A stretch of 64,000 nt of DNA, from positions 1 through 64,000 of the forward strand of contig JARVKI010000086.1 in assembly GCA_036674765.1 (NCBI GenBank). Direction: 5' to 3'. Source of the stretch: Seiridium cupressi (taxonomy: Eukaryota; Ascomycota; Sordariomycetes; Amphisphaeriales; Sporocadaceae). A model generated the notes under the pieces. That model was not told where the DNA came from and made no database searches. It saw nothing but the letters and a program-made list of their open reading frames with translations. Position 1 is the first letter of the stretch, and each line of letters opens with the position of its first letter. Shown here one piece after another: positions 10,330-21,944 of the stretch. A program made the position numbers and the translations under genes.

Positions 10330-11305
10330 TAAAGTAGCTGGTTAAAGCTTATGGAATGAATGGTAATATTGTGAGTAAGAAATGAGCAACATTTATAGTA
10401 TCGGATATTATTGAAACATGGTATATTGTTCTTGCGTCACAAACAATAGCTCTTATCATGCTCGTCAGCCATGATTCTTCGATTGGACAAGCGTGAGCTG
10501 CCGTGGCTCGCTTTGGGGGCGGTTACGGCACAGCTTTGAGAGTTAAAGGGCGACACACCGCGCTCCGATTGGTATGAAGCCCACTCTCTAGAACAAAGCA
10601 CAGACAGACATGCACCTCGTTCCTACTGCTCTACGAATATGCTGACGATGGTGTTGACGTGGACCCACGTCGCTTGGTCGAATACAGGCAGCACTATATA
10701 GTATACTGTTGCCTAAGCGGCGTCCAGCCGTATACGCTCAGATAGTATATCCAAGGCATCCACAAAAGTCTTAGTTGCTCCAATTTCCGAGTGCACCGCT
10801 CTATAATCTAAGCAGTGTGGTCTTCCATTTTATTAGTGTGAGTGTGCCGACACGGCATTGAGGGGTTCCTTGTGACCAGGAATCATCAAGAAGGCCGGGG
10901 TGATACTGGATCGCAACACCATTGGAACACGCCAGAAGAGATTTGATGCCCAATTTTTCATGAACAGCAACACTCAGGTCAGCGAAACCAGTTAGCTCTC
11001 CCATGTCATGATCCCCATGTCATGATCCCCATGTCATGATCCCCAGGTCTTGTATGCCAGAGCACTCAACGCTCTATGGAGTGGAAAAGCCATCATATTT
11101 GGCCAAGTAAAAGACCGCAAGACAGCTTCATGCGTAGCATGTGGTATGGGGCTGCCCAAAACACCAAAACACCAGGATATGCAGAATAGTATATACAGCC
11201 GTCGTGCTGGTTGCCCTGTTTTCCAGTACAGCCCTCGATGCAAATGCAGAATGTGCCTCATACAAAATCGTACAGCTCCAGCTCCAGCTCGTCTCCGGGT
11301 CGTCG
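10330..11305. other. Intergenic region with a 14-bp tandem repeat
   Basis: About 1 kb separating the GNAT gene from PET117. A minus-strand frame at 10801-11004 (67 codons, contains KLGIKSLLACSNGVAIQYHP) looks somewhat protein-like but has no recognised family and ends quickly; it could be a gene remnant. The tandem repeat is listed separately. Confidence 0.4.
11001..11042. repeat. Three perfect copies of a 14-bp unit
   Basis: The unit CCATGTCATGATCC occurs three times head to tail without mismatch. Each copy contains the partly self-complementary core ATCATGACATG/CATGTCATGAT. It lies directly upstream (minus strand) of the short frame ending at 10801. A minisatellite from slippage is the simplest reading. 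Confidence 0.9.
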
Positions 11306-11696
11306 CTAATGATATCGGCCTTGGGCTCGTTTCGGGATTTCCAGTTCCGAGACCGTCTCTCGCACGCTTTGTCCTTTCTTGTACTCCTCCTCCAGGGCCT
11401 TCTGTATCTCAAAGTCGAGCTGGCGCTCCTTCTTGATGCGCTGCTGTTCCATGTCGCGGACGACGCCTTGGTGCATAGCCTGTGCGAACGCATGTCAGAC
11501 TTTCTTGCTTTCTAGAAAATGTCCGAAGTTTCCAAGCTCTAAAGGATGGAAGATATTGCGACGTGTTCGCAAATGTGGATGTAGTCGTAGGGGAAGTTAC
11601 CTGTTGCTCAAACTTTTGCTGGAAATGCACAAAGACGACGGTGGTCACTGCGAAGAGCGAAGTGCCCAGCAGGGTCAGCTTGGACTTTGTCGACAT
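11306..11696 (-). CDS. pet117: Pet117-like cytochrome c oxidase assembly factor
   Basis: Small mitochondrial inner-membrane-associated protein needed for heme a synthesis and complex IV assembly in yeast. Exons 11601-11696 and 11306-11479, with a 121-base intron (GTAACT donor, GCACAG acceptor), encode 89 residues, which fits the family. Residues 1-32 contain MSTKSKLTLLGTSLFAVTTV, a short targeting and membrane segment. Exon 2 starts AMHQGVVRDMEQQRIKKERQ, the signature helix of Pet117, followed by LDFEIQKALEEEYKKGQSVR. The tail is short and basic. It is divergent from the V-ATPase subunit G gene, with 495 bases between start codons, so they may share a promoter region. Confidence 0.88.
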
Positions 11697-12191
11697 TCCC
11701 AAGTATGGAGGGGCGTGAGATGGTAGTTGTCTTGAAGTGTCCCTGCTATAATGCCATAACTCGGTGGGAAAAAAAAGTAAATAATGTAGCTTTCTTGCAG
11801 CGTCAAACGTACGATCCGCTACCGCAGCCCACAGCCCGCGTCCAGAGCTCGGGCCCTGCAGGTGTGCTGTAGGTTGACGTCGTCGCCTATCGATAGCGTT
11901 TGGCGGGTGGCTTCCAGCGCTGTTGCGGCTGAGACCCGGTCGCACGAGACACCGCAGCCAAACACAGCCCAGGCAGCTCCAGCCTATCAACCAGCTCGCT
12001 ACCAGCTGGCGGGCAGCTAGCGACGACATCACTCTTGAGCGTTGCGAGAGCTTCCAAGTTCCTGATAGCTATTACCTACCACCTGCGACATCCTCCCACG
12101 AACACCCAGCTCACCGCAGTCCCGACTCACTCCACTATTGCCCGACCTCTACCGACTCTCCGATCCCGTCCGCCATCTGTCCTAGTCAAAA
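11697..12191. promoter_or_regulatory. Shared divergent promoter region, pet117 / vma10
   Basis: The 495 bases between two outward-facing start codons must hold both promoters. No TATA box is evident. The right half is C/T-rich on the + strand (near 12070-12180), a common transcription-start environment in fungi. Confidence 0.4.
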
Positions 12192-12758
12192 ATGGTGCGC
12201 ATCGTGCCCGGCTTCCCAGCTTTCCAAGGCAGAAAGAGCTAATATGACATCTCGCAGTCGGCCCAGAACTCGCAGGGCATCCAGACCCTGCTCGACGTAC
12301 GACCCCACTGACTATCCATACTGGAGGGCTGAGAGACTGACTTGAAACATGAATACAGGCCGAGAAGAATGCCTCCAAGATCGTCCAGCAAGGTACGTCA
12401 ACACCGAGCTCCCACCTACCCATTCGCGAGTCGTCGACAATTACATGCTTCCTGTACCCATGTCGCACCACTAACCTCGTCCTCAGCCAGAGAATACCGC
12501 ACCAAGCGCGTTCGTGAGGCCCGTGATGAGGCCAAGAAGGAGATAGACGATTACCGCAACCAGAAGGAGGACGAGTTCAAGAAGTTCGAGTCGGAGCATG
12601 CCGCTGGCAACAAGCAGGCCGAGGACGAGGCAAATAAGGAGGCCGAGTCCAAGATCAAGGAGATCAAGGGCGCTGGCAAGAAGAGCCAGGATAAGGTCGT
12701 GTCGGATCTCCTGAAGGCCGTCTTCGAAGTTTCGCCTGTACCACCGAGCGCTGCTTAA
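12192..12758 (+). CDS. vma10: V-type proton ATPase subunit G
   Basis: Stalk subunit of the vacuolar V-ATPase V1 sector, which with subunit E forms the peripheral stator. Four exons: 12192-12194, 12258-12296, 12359-12392 and 12487-12758, giving 115 residues, the usual size. The first exon is the ATG alone, followed at once by a GTGCGC donor. Splicing yields MSAQNSQGIQTLLDAEKNAS, the conserved N-terminus, then KIVQQAREYRTKRVREARDE and a long charged coiled coil with EIDDYRNQKEDEFKKFE. Without the 3-nt exon, no ATG gives the conserved SAQNSQGIQ start, which is why I accept it. The gene converges on CTNNBL1 (198 bases between stops) and diverges from pet117. Confidence 0.9.
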
Positions 12759-12956
12759 AGACTGGGAGCTAGTTTGGGGGGATACCTGCGGCGCCACGAC
12801 ATCAATACACCAAGATATTCTGCTGCGTCCGCTTGAAAGGAAGCGGGTAACAGTGGAAGACTAAAGTATTACGAGTAGAAACGGGCTCTGGCGAATGCAT
12901 TCATAGCCGAACGGGCTGAATTATGACTCTTTATTTTGCTTGCTCTTCTGCGCTGC

Positions 12957-14853
12957 TTATTGCAGGAACTCGGCCAATGTGGTGAGCATCTCGCGGGTAT
13001 CTTTTGTCTCCTGGTCCTCGACATCCATGCCCTCCATCTGCTGCTCTACCGTTCGCTTGAGGACGGCCAATGTTTCGTCGCGCTCCGCCAACAAAGCCTT
13101 GATCTTCTTCCCAGCGCCGCCGTCTTCAGCTACCAACCAGGCCAACACCACATCGATAGTCTGCAGACAAAAAAGTCCTGCATCCAATCTCCGGGAGAAC
13201 CATTCGTCCGTCGTCTCTTCTCGATCTTTGGCGTTCATCCGCGATTGCTCGGCACGAATAGTCTCGTCGACAGCGGCCACTCTTGATGCATATTCCCGGC
13301 GTAGCTGAACCAGCTTTGTTATCTTTTCGTAGTCCTTTTCCACGAATTTGGCTAACACGCGTATCCTCTCGGCCGAATTGGCTGGCAGTAATCGGAGCAT
13401 GGAGTTGAATATACTGATGAGATGTTCCGAGGTTTGGTTGTCGTTCTTTTTCATGAACAGGGTGAAGATGTTCTTGAGGCCCCCCGCCTCGACAATCTTG
13501 GTGCATACCTCTGCCCCGGATGGCCCTCCAGCGGCGTGGTCTAGAAGTCTCAGTGATGCGATCCTGCTCATCTTGCCCTCTTTCAGCATGATCAAGCACA
13601 ACTCAATGCCTTCCGCCTCGATAAACTTGGACTTGCCGTCGGCCTCGTCCACAATGCATGTCAGTGCCTCGAACAGGTTCTCCATATATTCTTCCTCCTC
13701 GCCTCCTTTTTCGGGGTCTCGTTTTCGATAAGGCGCTATCAGTTGTAGCATGATATCTAAGGCATCCAGCGCAGCCAGTTTCCTCCGGTTTTGGGAGCTC
13801 GATTGTACCAAAATGGCCAGTATTTCGGCCGAGTATTGCTTGTTTTGGCTGACCACGCTCTCCTTAGCTTGCATCCGCTCGAGTAGCCATTTGACCAAAT
13901 TCTCCTGCGATCCTATCCTCTCGGCCGTTGCTGTCCTCGAGCATAGATTCTCGCAGATGTTGAGCGCGTGATAGATGCCGTTGCGGTCCAATTCCTCCTT
14001 CTCATCCAGCCTCTCCATATTACTGAACAGCAGTCCTAGCAGGTCGGCCTCCAGGCACGCATCGGCCAGCGCGTTCCATTGCTCGTCCTCAGCCGGCACA
14101 TCCTCGTCCGTAAGTTCGGTCAGAAGCTCCAATACATCGATGGCGATATCGCTATTTTCATGCGCCAGTAACCCGACTAGACTGGCTACACAGCCCAGCC
14201 TCGCAAACTCGGGGTATAGATTCGGATTTTCAGCCAGAATGCTCAAGCCTTTGATGTCCGCGTCCAGGTCTGCCTCGCTCGATATGAATCTTGTCGGGTC
14301 GTCCTCGAACTTGGCCCTCAACTCAGCGTTTTTGGAAATGCGCTTCTCGAAGTTGAGCGCCGTCTTCCGTAACCATGGGACATCAATCTTCTCCTCCTTG
14401 AACCCCAGCTGATCGTCTGCGCCGTCCACGTAGTCCAGTATCTCGCGCTGTTGCGCACTGATGCCGCCGCCAAAGAATCGCCCTTCCTCGTCATCGACAC
14501 CATCTTCCTCGGGTGGGAGGCTAGGACCGTAGTCGCCATCCTCGTCATCTGGTGGTAGTGTAGGACCGGCCTCGATGTCGACTTCTTCTGAGGGTTCGTC
14601 ATCTACGCGTGCATGGCGACTGGAACTCCCGTTTGTGCGGGCGGACTTGTAAACTTGAGCTGGGTTGATTGCGATGTCAATAATTGGTCCAATAGCACAA
14701 GGCTAGCTTCGAGAGAGCTATGCAGGCACTCACTTGGGTCTCGAATCGGCTCGAGCTTGCGTTTGTTGCCGGTGACACCCTTAAAATTATTAGTCACGAA
14801 GGCAACTGATGAGAAGCCTGGCATACCTTTAACAGCTCGTCTATGCTCGTCAT
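12957..14853 (-). CDS. Beta-catenin-like protein 1 (CTNNBL1), spliceosome-associated
   Basis: Nuclear armadillo-like protein of the Prp19-associated spliceosomal complex. Exons 14827-14853, 14734-14779 and 12957-14653 give 589 residues. Exon 1 encodes only MTSIDELLK, exon 2 GVTGNKRKLEPIRDP and exon 3 begins with IYKSARTNGSSSRH. The third acceptor is the AG at 14654-14655; the nearby AG a few bases on gives a stop, so the choice is forced. After an acidic linker (EEVDIEAGPTLPPDDEDG) comes the family core: VPWLRKTALNFEKRISKNAE, repeated helices such as LSILAENPNLYPEFARLGC and LVGLLAHENSDIAIDVLELL, and the basic exit REETTDEWFSRRLDAGLFCL. Full length compared with other fungal members. It diverges from the phosphoglycerate-mutase-like gene at 15299. 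Confidence 0.9.
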
Positions 14854-15298
14854 CGTGGTCGTGTCGGACGGTGATGCAAACAGGATCGGTCGGAGCTGTG
14901 GAACTGTGGTTGTGATTTGCGACTTAAGCTTCGATTGAGCAGCTCCAAGAGCTTGGCACTAGGAGATCTTTTGGTGATACAGTTCGTGGCAGCTCAAATC
15001 TGCACTGTACTTTCGGAGACCTTAGCAACTTATAAGTGGATTCTGCACAGTGCATAAGCAGCCTTAGTGGGCGTTACTTGGCCGTTGGCGTTGAATCACT
15101 CAGGCGGGCAACAGCAAAGATTCCGTTCGCGATGACACGCGTGACATTTCATGCCCGAACAACCTCTGAATTGTGGCAAGTTGAGGAGGACTGGACCCTT
15201 GTTTCTTTGCGCTTTTAGACTATTACTTTTCCTTCGGCTTACACCATAGACGGTCAAATAAAAAAAAAAACGAGAGGAAAAGGAAAAATTAGATCAAT
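14854..15298. promoter_or_regulatory. Shared divergent promoter, CTNNBL1 / phosphoglycerate-mutase-like
   Basis: 445 bases between outward-facing ATGs. An A-rich stretch (about 15258-15297) lies just upstream of the + strand gene, typical of a fungal leader. No specific operator recognised. Confidence 0.35.
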
Positions 15299-16220
15299 AT
15301 GCCGCCGACTCTCATTCTCGTTCGCCATGCCCAGGCGCTGCATAACATCGACCGTAAGCCATTCGTGTCCCTTAGGCTGTTTACATATGCTGACAGCCAA
15401 ACAGAACGATATCATCTTCATGACCCGGATCTGTCCGAGATGGGCTTCGGGCAGCTCAAAGGGTTGAGAGAGAGTCTCATGAATAACCCTGTCGCTCGGA
15501 ATGCTGGACTCATCATCACCAGTCCTATGCGAAGAACTATCCAGACAGCACTCGGGTCGGTCGACTGGTTGATTTCAAAGGGTATCAAGATTGAGGCAGA
15601 CGCCGATTGGCAAGGTGCGTAATCATACATACTGCGCCTCAGTGGTAGTTACATGTCAGGGGCTTCAGGGACACGGCCCAACATCGCCTCATCGAGCACA
15701 TGGTCTTGCCGTGAGCCCTGTCATATCCGATAACCACACTTCGATCACCAGCAGTATTCTCGGAGATGCTAATATTGCACTAGAAAACTCTGCCAAGCCA
15801 TGCGATACGGGCACGCCAGCTCCTGCATTGGGTGAGGAATTCCCTGTTGTCGACTTTGCGACTCTGGACGTCGTCTACCCCGATAAGTCGACGCCGGTAG
15901 GAGCCAAGTATGCATACAACAAAAAGGCGCTTCTTGCCCGCGGTCAGTCTGCCCTGAAGAAGCTCTATGGCCGTCCAGAAAAGGTCATCATCGTCGTGTC
16001 CCACTCAGGCTTTCTGAGACTTTGTGTCTCAGGGTGCTGGTTTTTCAACTCTGACTACCGCATCTTCGACTTCGAAGAGCACTTACAGGAAGACACACCG
16101 TATAAACTTAAACAAAGTAGTGAGACGCTCGAGAATGGTGGTGGATTAGGTTTAAGCTTCAAGCATTCAGTAGAGTTGGGGAGCGACCTCCCCGAAGAGA
16201 ACCCGTCAAAGACGCGATAG
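15299..16220 (+). CDS. Histidine-phosphatase / phosphoglycerate-mutase-family protein
   Basis: Histidine phosphatase superfamily (branch 1) protein, likely a phosphatase of a small phosphorylated substrate and not a glycolytic mutase. Exons 15299-15353, 15405-15614 and 15784-16220 give 233 residues. The catalytic motif LVRHAQALHN (His in RHA) is at the N-terminus; splicing then gives YHLHDPDLSEMGFGQLKGLR. The second block is LIITSPMRRTIQTAL, and the second catalytic His is in IIVVSHSGFLRL. The 169-base second intron (GTGCGT donor, GCTAAT branch site, CACTAG acceptor) was placed so that ADWQENSAKPCDTGTPA is restored. The C-terminal 60 residues are divergent. The substrate is unknown. Confidence 0.82.
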
Positions 16221-19200
16221 ACCAGAAGATTGGCTTATTACAAGGCAACGACTCAATAGACAGTGCATCATAGAAACGATCTCAAATTGACGAGATAGTT
16301 TAATTGTCCTGACAAGAGTTTGTTCCTTCGGTTCTTAGGAGGAAAGTGCGAGTGAGAACCGGTTCGTTGGGGATCTGATTGAGACAGACCCCATACTAAG
16401 CAAGGAGTGAGAGAGACATTAGTCGTTCCGCGGGGATTCTGATTCCACGCTCTCTCTAGTCCAGTAATCAAGGTTAGATCCGGTACAGCCAGCAATCGAT
16501 AAAGTTGTTTTGGGGAGACCAATAAAATCCCCGCCAGTCACAGCAGGTGGTTTGTACAGAGCATCAAACACCATAGACTTCAATCTCGAAAATTGTTCCC
16601 TGCTTTTCAAGTGTCAAGCTGAATGGAAAGAGGGCAGGAATGCCAAAAATTGCTACCAAGGATGTAGTAAAGCAACTCATAGTCCTGGCATCAAGATGGT
16701 ATGGCTTTGGTTGTGGGGGAGGTCAGCATCATATAATGAGAAGCACAGGGGTGGTCTTCAGGGGTTTGTGCTACATTACGTATCAGTCTAGTCGCTACAC
16801 AAGTCTTTCGCATTGGTTGACACATCAAGACCACGGTTAAAAGACCAAGGTCTGCAAGCTGCAGCAAGTTCAACAATTGCAGATCCCAAGTATGAGACTG
16901 TTTTGACTAATTTGGTGAAGGTTTTATTGATAATGCTTTGTTGAGTATACATGGCGGTTTAGGCAGACATAGCGTAATGTAACGCATGTCGTGCATTTCC
17001 TTTTTTCTCTCTTGCTTTTTTCCCCTCTATCTAATTCCATGCAGGATAAAAAGAAAAGAGTTTTCCGACTCGAGAGAGACTGGCTTGCTGCCTAGAAGGA
17101 GGCTTTGCCTAGAACCTAGAAACGTGGACAGGCCAGTTGTTATGGTCGCTTTATGTGCCTGCCAACCACAGGTCAGCGGTCATAATATGGCTGTCTTTGC
17201 GGGGAGAGTGTCGATGAGAAGGTAATTTCAGACTAGGGTAACTGAATGCGAGACTATGTATGTTGGGATTCCCAATTCCGTAAGTTTGACAGCGCCGCCA
17301 CTCTCTCTGGTGTGCTAGGATGGGTATGCCAGGGCAAGCCACGTACAAAATCTGTCTCGGCATCTCGTGTAAAGCTAGAAAGGCGTGCTGTGGCAGAGGG
17401 GCTCTTCGCTTCAAGGCATTGTGTTTCACGGGCTGACGGTTGTGTGGTCCCATGCCGTAGCGTCAAAGTCTAAATTGTGTACCCAGATGGTCGGTTGCCC
17501 CGTAATGAACCAGGTTTCCCATAGGAGCAGGGAAAGGCCTCGACACGAGGCAGTTTGTCAGCCCGAAAACTCTATTTTGTGGCCATGCTCGTGGAAATGG
17601 ACTCTGGAAAAGGGACTTCGGGAAATAATGGCCCGTTGTTCAGGGCGCCTTTTTCAGCCTTTTCGTGAGGGTGCTTGCCTTGTCCAGCCTTTACGTAAGG
17701 GAGTTTGCCTTGTCCAAGGTTTAATGGAATTTTGTCGGGTGATTATTACCGCGTCGGGCAACCACTTCTCCGGGAATAGGGGTGAGCCAGAACGAAGGCC
17801 TAGAAGTAAAATCCCAATTTTTTGTATCATATTTTTTTTTTTTTTGGTTCGACGTGTAGGACACTCAAACCCGTGATTTACCATGGGAGTAAACAAAGAT
17901 CGAGCATAATACATCATGATATCAGATCTCTCTCGATCCACAATCTGGGACAAATTTTACGATCTGTATACCCCCACAGTGGGGACTAGGATGCTGAAAA
18001 AGAAAAGAAAAGACTGCGACACTTACCGGCTGTCGCTGCCAAAGTAGATACTAATAAGTAATGCCTGCAGGACTTCCAAAACCGCCCGGTCCATAGAAGA
18101 TGATAAATACCGTAGCCAGGCACTGTTATTTACGCTTACACTGCACTTTTCATGCACCTCTGAATCACAGTGCTCCTTGTATTTGTAGTACAAAAACTAT
18201 TGCTATACCATCTCAGCATAATGCGCTAGGTTTTGTCGCCCAATGAGCTCCCATTGGTTAGCGGGACAGTCTCCGGACAACCTCACAAATTTTCAATGTT
18301 CGCGCAAACGAGGTTCATCGAGAGGAAAATCCGACTACTCGGCCAAGATTCTCGAAAAGCAACTAGGTAATAATATACAAACAAAGCAGATAATATGGCA
18401 ATTTACTTGACGTCTATATAAAAAGACACTAACCTGCTATCATTGTCTAATTATCCGCCCTAATAGATTTATGTCGAGACTCTAAGCCCGATGACGTGAT
18501 ACTGTTGCAAGCTTATGGGCCATGAGTCCAAGACGATCAGGTGACTAGCCGGCAATTCATCACGCCAAAGAGGATACCAACAACCCTGTACTAGATTCTT
18601 GTGGCTCGTTCCCCTCCCCTTTGTCATCACTCTAACACTGGGGTAGCAGTTGGTAAGTTTGACGGTTGCGTCCTGCCGCTGCTACCATGTAGAATACCAA
18701 AAATAAGACTAGACAAGTGATCGTCAGCCAGCCTCCATTCATTCCATTGAGGGTGGTCTGCTTGCCTGGACTGACGTGAGATGGTCCACTCAGGCAATTC
18801 TCTTGTGATGTCTTATTATTGTTTCCTTATTTGAACCGCTTTCTTAGCTAAGACTAGTTTCAGACGTGGGTACAGAGTCGCTTGTGCATGGTTCATGTTG
18901 TCATTGAAAACGAGTCGTAGAAAAATCCTAGGCTCAACTCAGTCCCTCTTCTGGACTACATGAGCCTAATGACTGTAAGACGGTACCATTAGCATTGCGA
19001 ACATCAATTAGCATCATTTTGGTGAGCCATCGAAGCATTAAAATGCCATCGCTTCCTTATAGAGGGACTCGTGTCCGTGGCAGTTGGAGTGGCATCACGA
19101 CAAAGGGACTCATACCCGGTCTTGCCCACCTTTTACTTCAAATCAGTCTATCTGATTAGTGATCTGAACACCCATACCATTATTACCGAGAAACTCGCGC

Positions 19201-19485
19201 CCGATGACGAACGGCTCGAGCGCGATACATATCATGATTAACGGCATTTTTCAAGACGTTCTCATGTCTTAAAGACTTGATGGATGTCCTCTAAGGTGCT
19301 CGAGTGTCTTGCCGAGTCTACGGATACTTTCCAAGCTGTTCTCATGTCTTGCTATATTAACAGACTTCCAACTAATATTAAGTATGTCTTAATTTGACCT
19401 GTAATGTTCAGTATCACCGGGTAGGCCAGGGTACCAGGAGTTCTCATTGAATCTTATGCTGGTACTATAGGGCTTGGTCAATTAG
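16221..19485. other. Long gene-poor region
   Basis: About 3.3 kb of ordinary GC content with only short frames on both strands. Frames near 17385-17953 contain runs such as a 13-T tract (about 17832-17844) and a near-repeat GTGAGGGTGCTTGCCTTGTC / TAAGGGAGTTTGCCTTGTC (about 17665-17720). I see no recognisable gene, tRNA or transposon end. It may contain the long 3' flank of the preceding gene or undetected non-coding transcripts. Confidence 0.4.
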
Positions 19486-19979
19486 ATGGTGCTTGCTAGT
19501 TTGGGAAAGAGCACGACCGCTTACAAATCCAGCAATACCGCCATGGGCATTGTAGTCATGCAGAACGACAAATTGGATTTTGAATGCAGTCCTAGCTGTC
19601 CCATCTTGATATGGAGCGCCAGTCCTGATAATCAAGCTCAGTCCACACCCCTGTCGTTGGCGACAACCTTGATTATGTCGATGTGCTTTTTGTCAGTTCA
19701 CGCGATCAGAAATGGGCACCCACAATACGAAACCTTGGCGCTAAAGGTTTACCAGTGATTCTGTTCACCAGTCGGCCCAAGCACCTGCTGCCATATCGAG
19801 AGGCATTGGAAAACGCCGGTAACTGTCTTGGATTTCACTTGACCAAAACGTGTCTCGTAGGGCTGGTAAGCCTTCTCACCTCTTGTCGGGTCCCCTTGGC
19901 ACTAAAGATACATGCCCGCCGTTCTTGGCAGATCCTTCAAATGGGATCACCCGCAGTGGTTCTTCTAGACATATGCTAA
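19486..19979 (+). pseudogene. Unrecognised decayed coding fragment
   Basis: Two overlapping + strand frames read like one broken protein: AMGIVVMQNDKLDFECSPSC with PILIWSASPDNQAQ (frame from 19486), then VVGDNLDYVDVLFVSSRDQK with NLGAKGLPVILFTSRPKHLL and PYREALENAG (frame from about 19632). Changing frame near 19640 makes a continuous, natural-looking alpha/beta sequence. There is no start with family context and the second frame ends in low-quality residues. I do not recognise the family; the LGAKGLPVILFTSRP strand-turn is reminiscent of a Rossmann-like sugar- or nucleotide-binding fold, but this is only an impression. An intact intron-containing gene is an alternative, but I found no splice pair that joins the frames. 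Confidence 0.3.
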
Positions 19980-20989
19980 TCCGACGCAGTTAACTTGCCA
20001 CATTGACATCTCCGGCCCTCATCAGCTCCACCCCACCAAGCATTCCAGCATTAGTTCCCGCATCTAGGTATTGCCCCTACATAGGGTGACCTTGTCTATG
20101 ACCAACCCGAATGCAGAAGCGGGCATGATTGTTTTTTTGTTTTTTTTAGCCATAGTTGCTTAGGCCTGCTTTGGTCCATTCAATCAGACCTTGTCAGGTA
20201 TACCATATGACAGTGTTTTACTCTTACGCCGCAGCCGTGCTGCTCACCGGGTTTGGCGTTCCGAAACATACATGTGCAATCAGTTTCTCGTAATGAGCAG
20301 ACCTGCATGAAATTTGCATAAACCTCAAATGAGCCCCGTTTTTTTCCACTGCGTCTGACTTCTGCATTATCTTGACCCGGTGGTTCATCCGAAGTTTCTT
20401 GAGTTCATGGCAAAAATATTATAACAATGCCCAGCTATTGGATTAAAATGGCTTATCGAATCATACAGGTCGCGTGCGTGAAGCCTTCACGGAAACCGCG
20501 CTGTTGAGTCGCGTAACGTGGATGGATCCTCTGTCTCTTCCTCTGCCCTATACGCCACATAATACGTAGGATACGTAACGATTGAGTCAGTGGGGTTCTT
20601 CGTGCCGTGATGTAGCATACGGTTTAGACGGGCGATCCTTATGTATGTCGGATGTTCCCGTACTGCTCGGACTGAGCAGTCAAGTCATGCCGTCGCTCGT
20701 GCCGCGGCGCATCATGCACCTACTGTCGTATGGTATAGCGGCTTTACCGTTCTTAATAGATGTTGATTCTTAGGACTACTGCAATGGAGGAACATACTAA
20801 GGATCATGTTGATTCAGGCAACTCGTCAGTGGCAGTCGCGTGAGCAGTTGCCTCATATCTATATTGTGTATAAATCTGTGTAATTTCTCCACCAGCTAGA
20901 GCTCTTCAGATCAGGACTGCTATCTTCTATTACGACTTCATCAACTCTATTCATTAAAAGAAATTGAAAAAAAAACAGAATCCGATAGC
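19980..20989. other. Intergenic region and promoter side of the acetylesterase
   Basis: About 1 kb. A T-rich run is present at 20130-20150 and a candidate TATA box near 20869; no gene recognised. The small frame at 20582-20773 has no family features. Confidence 0.4.
20869..20874 (+). promoter_or_regulatory. Candidate TATA box of the rhamnogalacturonan acetylesterase gene
   Basis: TATAAA lies 120 bases before the start codon at 20990, in the context ATTGTGTATAAATCTGTG. Distance and sequence are plausible for an inducible fungal enzyme gene. Position only; no expression evidence. Confidence 0.35.
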
Positions 20990-21944
20990 ATGCATTTCCC
21001 CCTCGCACTATCAACCCTGGCCTTAGCCGCCGGTCAGGCGAGCGTGGCAGCGGCCAATGTCTGGCTCTGTGGCGATTCTACGATGGCTGAGGGCGGTGGT
21101 GCCCAAGGAACACAAGGTTGGGGTCACTACCTGCAATATTCACTCAACATCTCCAGTTTCGTAGTGCGAAACAAAGCCGTTGCTGGAAGAAGCGCACGGT
21201 CGTATACTCGAGAAAAGAGATTCGAAAACATATACAACTATACCAAACCTGGCGACTGGGTCATTATAGAGTTTGGACACAATGATGCCGGTGCTTTGAC
21301 ACCAAGCGATAACGGCAAAGGCGATTGCCCTGGCGAGGGAAACCAGACATGCCAAACTACTTATAATGGTGTCAATGAAACTGTGCTCACTTACCCGACC
21401 TATTACATCGATGCGGCCAATATGTTTTTAGGAAAGGGAGCCAAGGTCATTATGTCCCCTCCGACCCCAATAAACATCTGTGCTTCCGGTATTTGCGATT
21501 GGACGCCTACGCGGTTTGACTATTACGCAGAGTGGGTTATTCATCTTCTTTGCGTAAGAAGGCGTCTATACCTTGACATCTACTAACATGTTTTAGGTAT
21601 TCTGCTATTATGGCAGGCGGAACTAACAAGGGTACCATAAGCGTTCCTATCAACAAGCCAGAATAACAAGCTAACTTAGGTTTAAAGGTGTTTATTACGT
21701 ACCTCATGCTTTCTATGCCTCACAAGCCATGAAAGCTCTTGGCCCATCTGTCGTTAATGCCAACTATCCATTTGACTCGGTCCATCCCTATGGTTTCCTG
21801 TCAGACGTCATAGCAGGAGCGTTTGTCCTAGGATTGAAGTGCGGGACAAGTTTGTTGGGCAGTGCCGTCATCAACTCAACTGACCCTAATTCATATAATG
21901 AAACGAATCCCATACTCGGAAGCTGCTTTCCCAACATCAGTTAA
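20990..21944 (+). CDS. Secreted rhamnogalacturonan acetylesterase-like SGNH esterase (CE12)
   Basis: Extracellular esterase expected to remove acetyl groups from pectic rhamnogalacturonan. Exons 20990-21531, 21597-21631 and 21688-21944 encode 277 residues. Residues 1-22 (MHFPLALSTLALAAGQASVA) form a signal peptide. The catalytic Ser is in WLCGDSTMAEGGG, the block III Asn in IEFGHNDAG, and the C-terminal Asp-His pair in FDSVHPYGF. The second exon is only 35 bases and gives YSAIMAGGTNKG leading into VYYVPHAFYASQAMKALG. The intron 2 acceptor was set at the AAAG before 21688 because the earlier TTAG shifts the frame. Several Asn-X-Ser/Thr sites fit secretion. No pectinase neighbours are present. 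Confidence 0.85.

Noticed and set aside
10801..11004. 67-codon minus frame as a gene
   Set aside because: Looks partly protein-like but is short, begins at the edge of the tandem repeat and has no recognised family; noted only as a possible remnant.
17385..17876. 163-codon + frame
   Set aside because: Opposed by an overlapping minus frame, contains poly-T-encoded Phe run and short repeated words; reads as chance.
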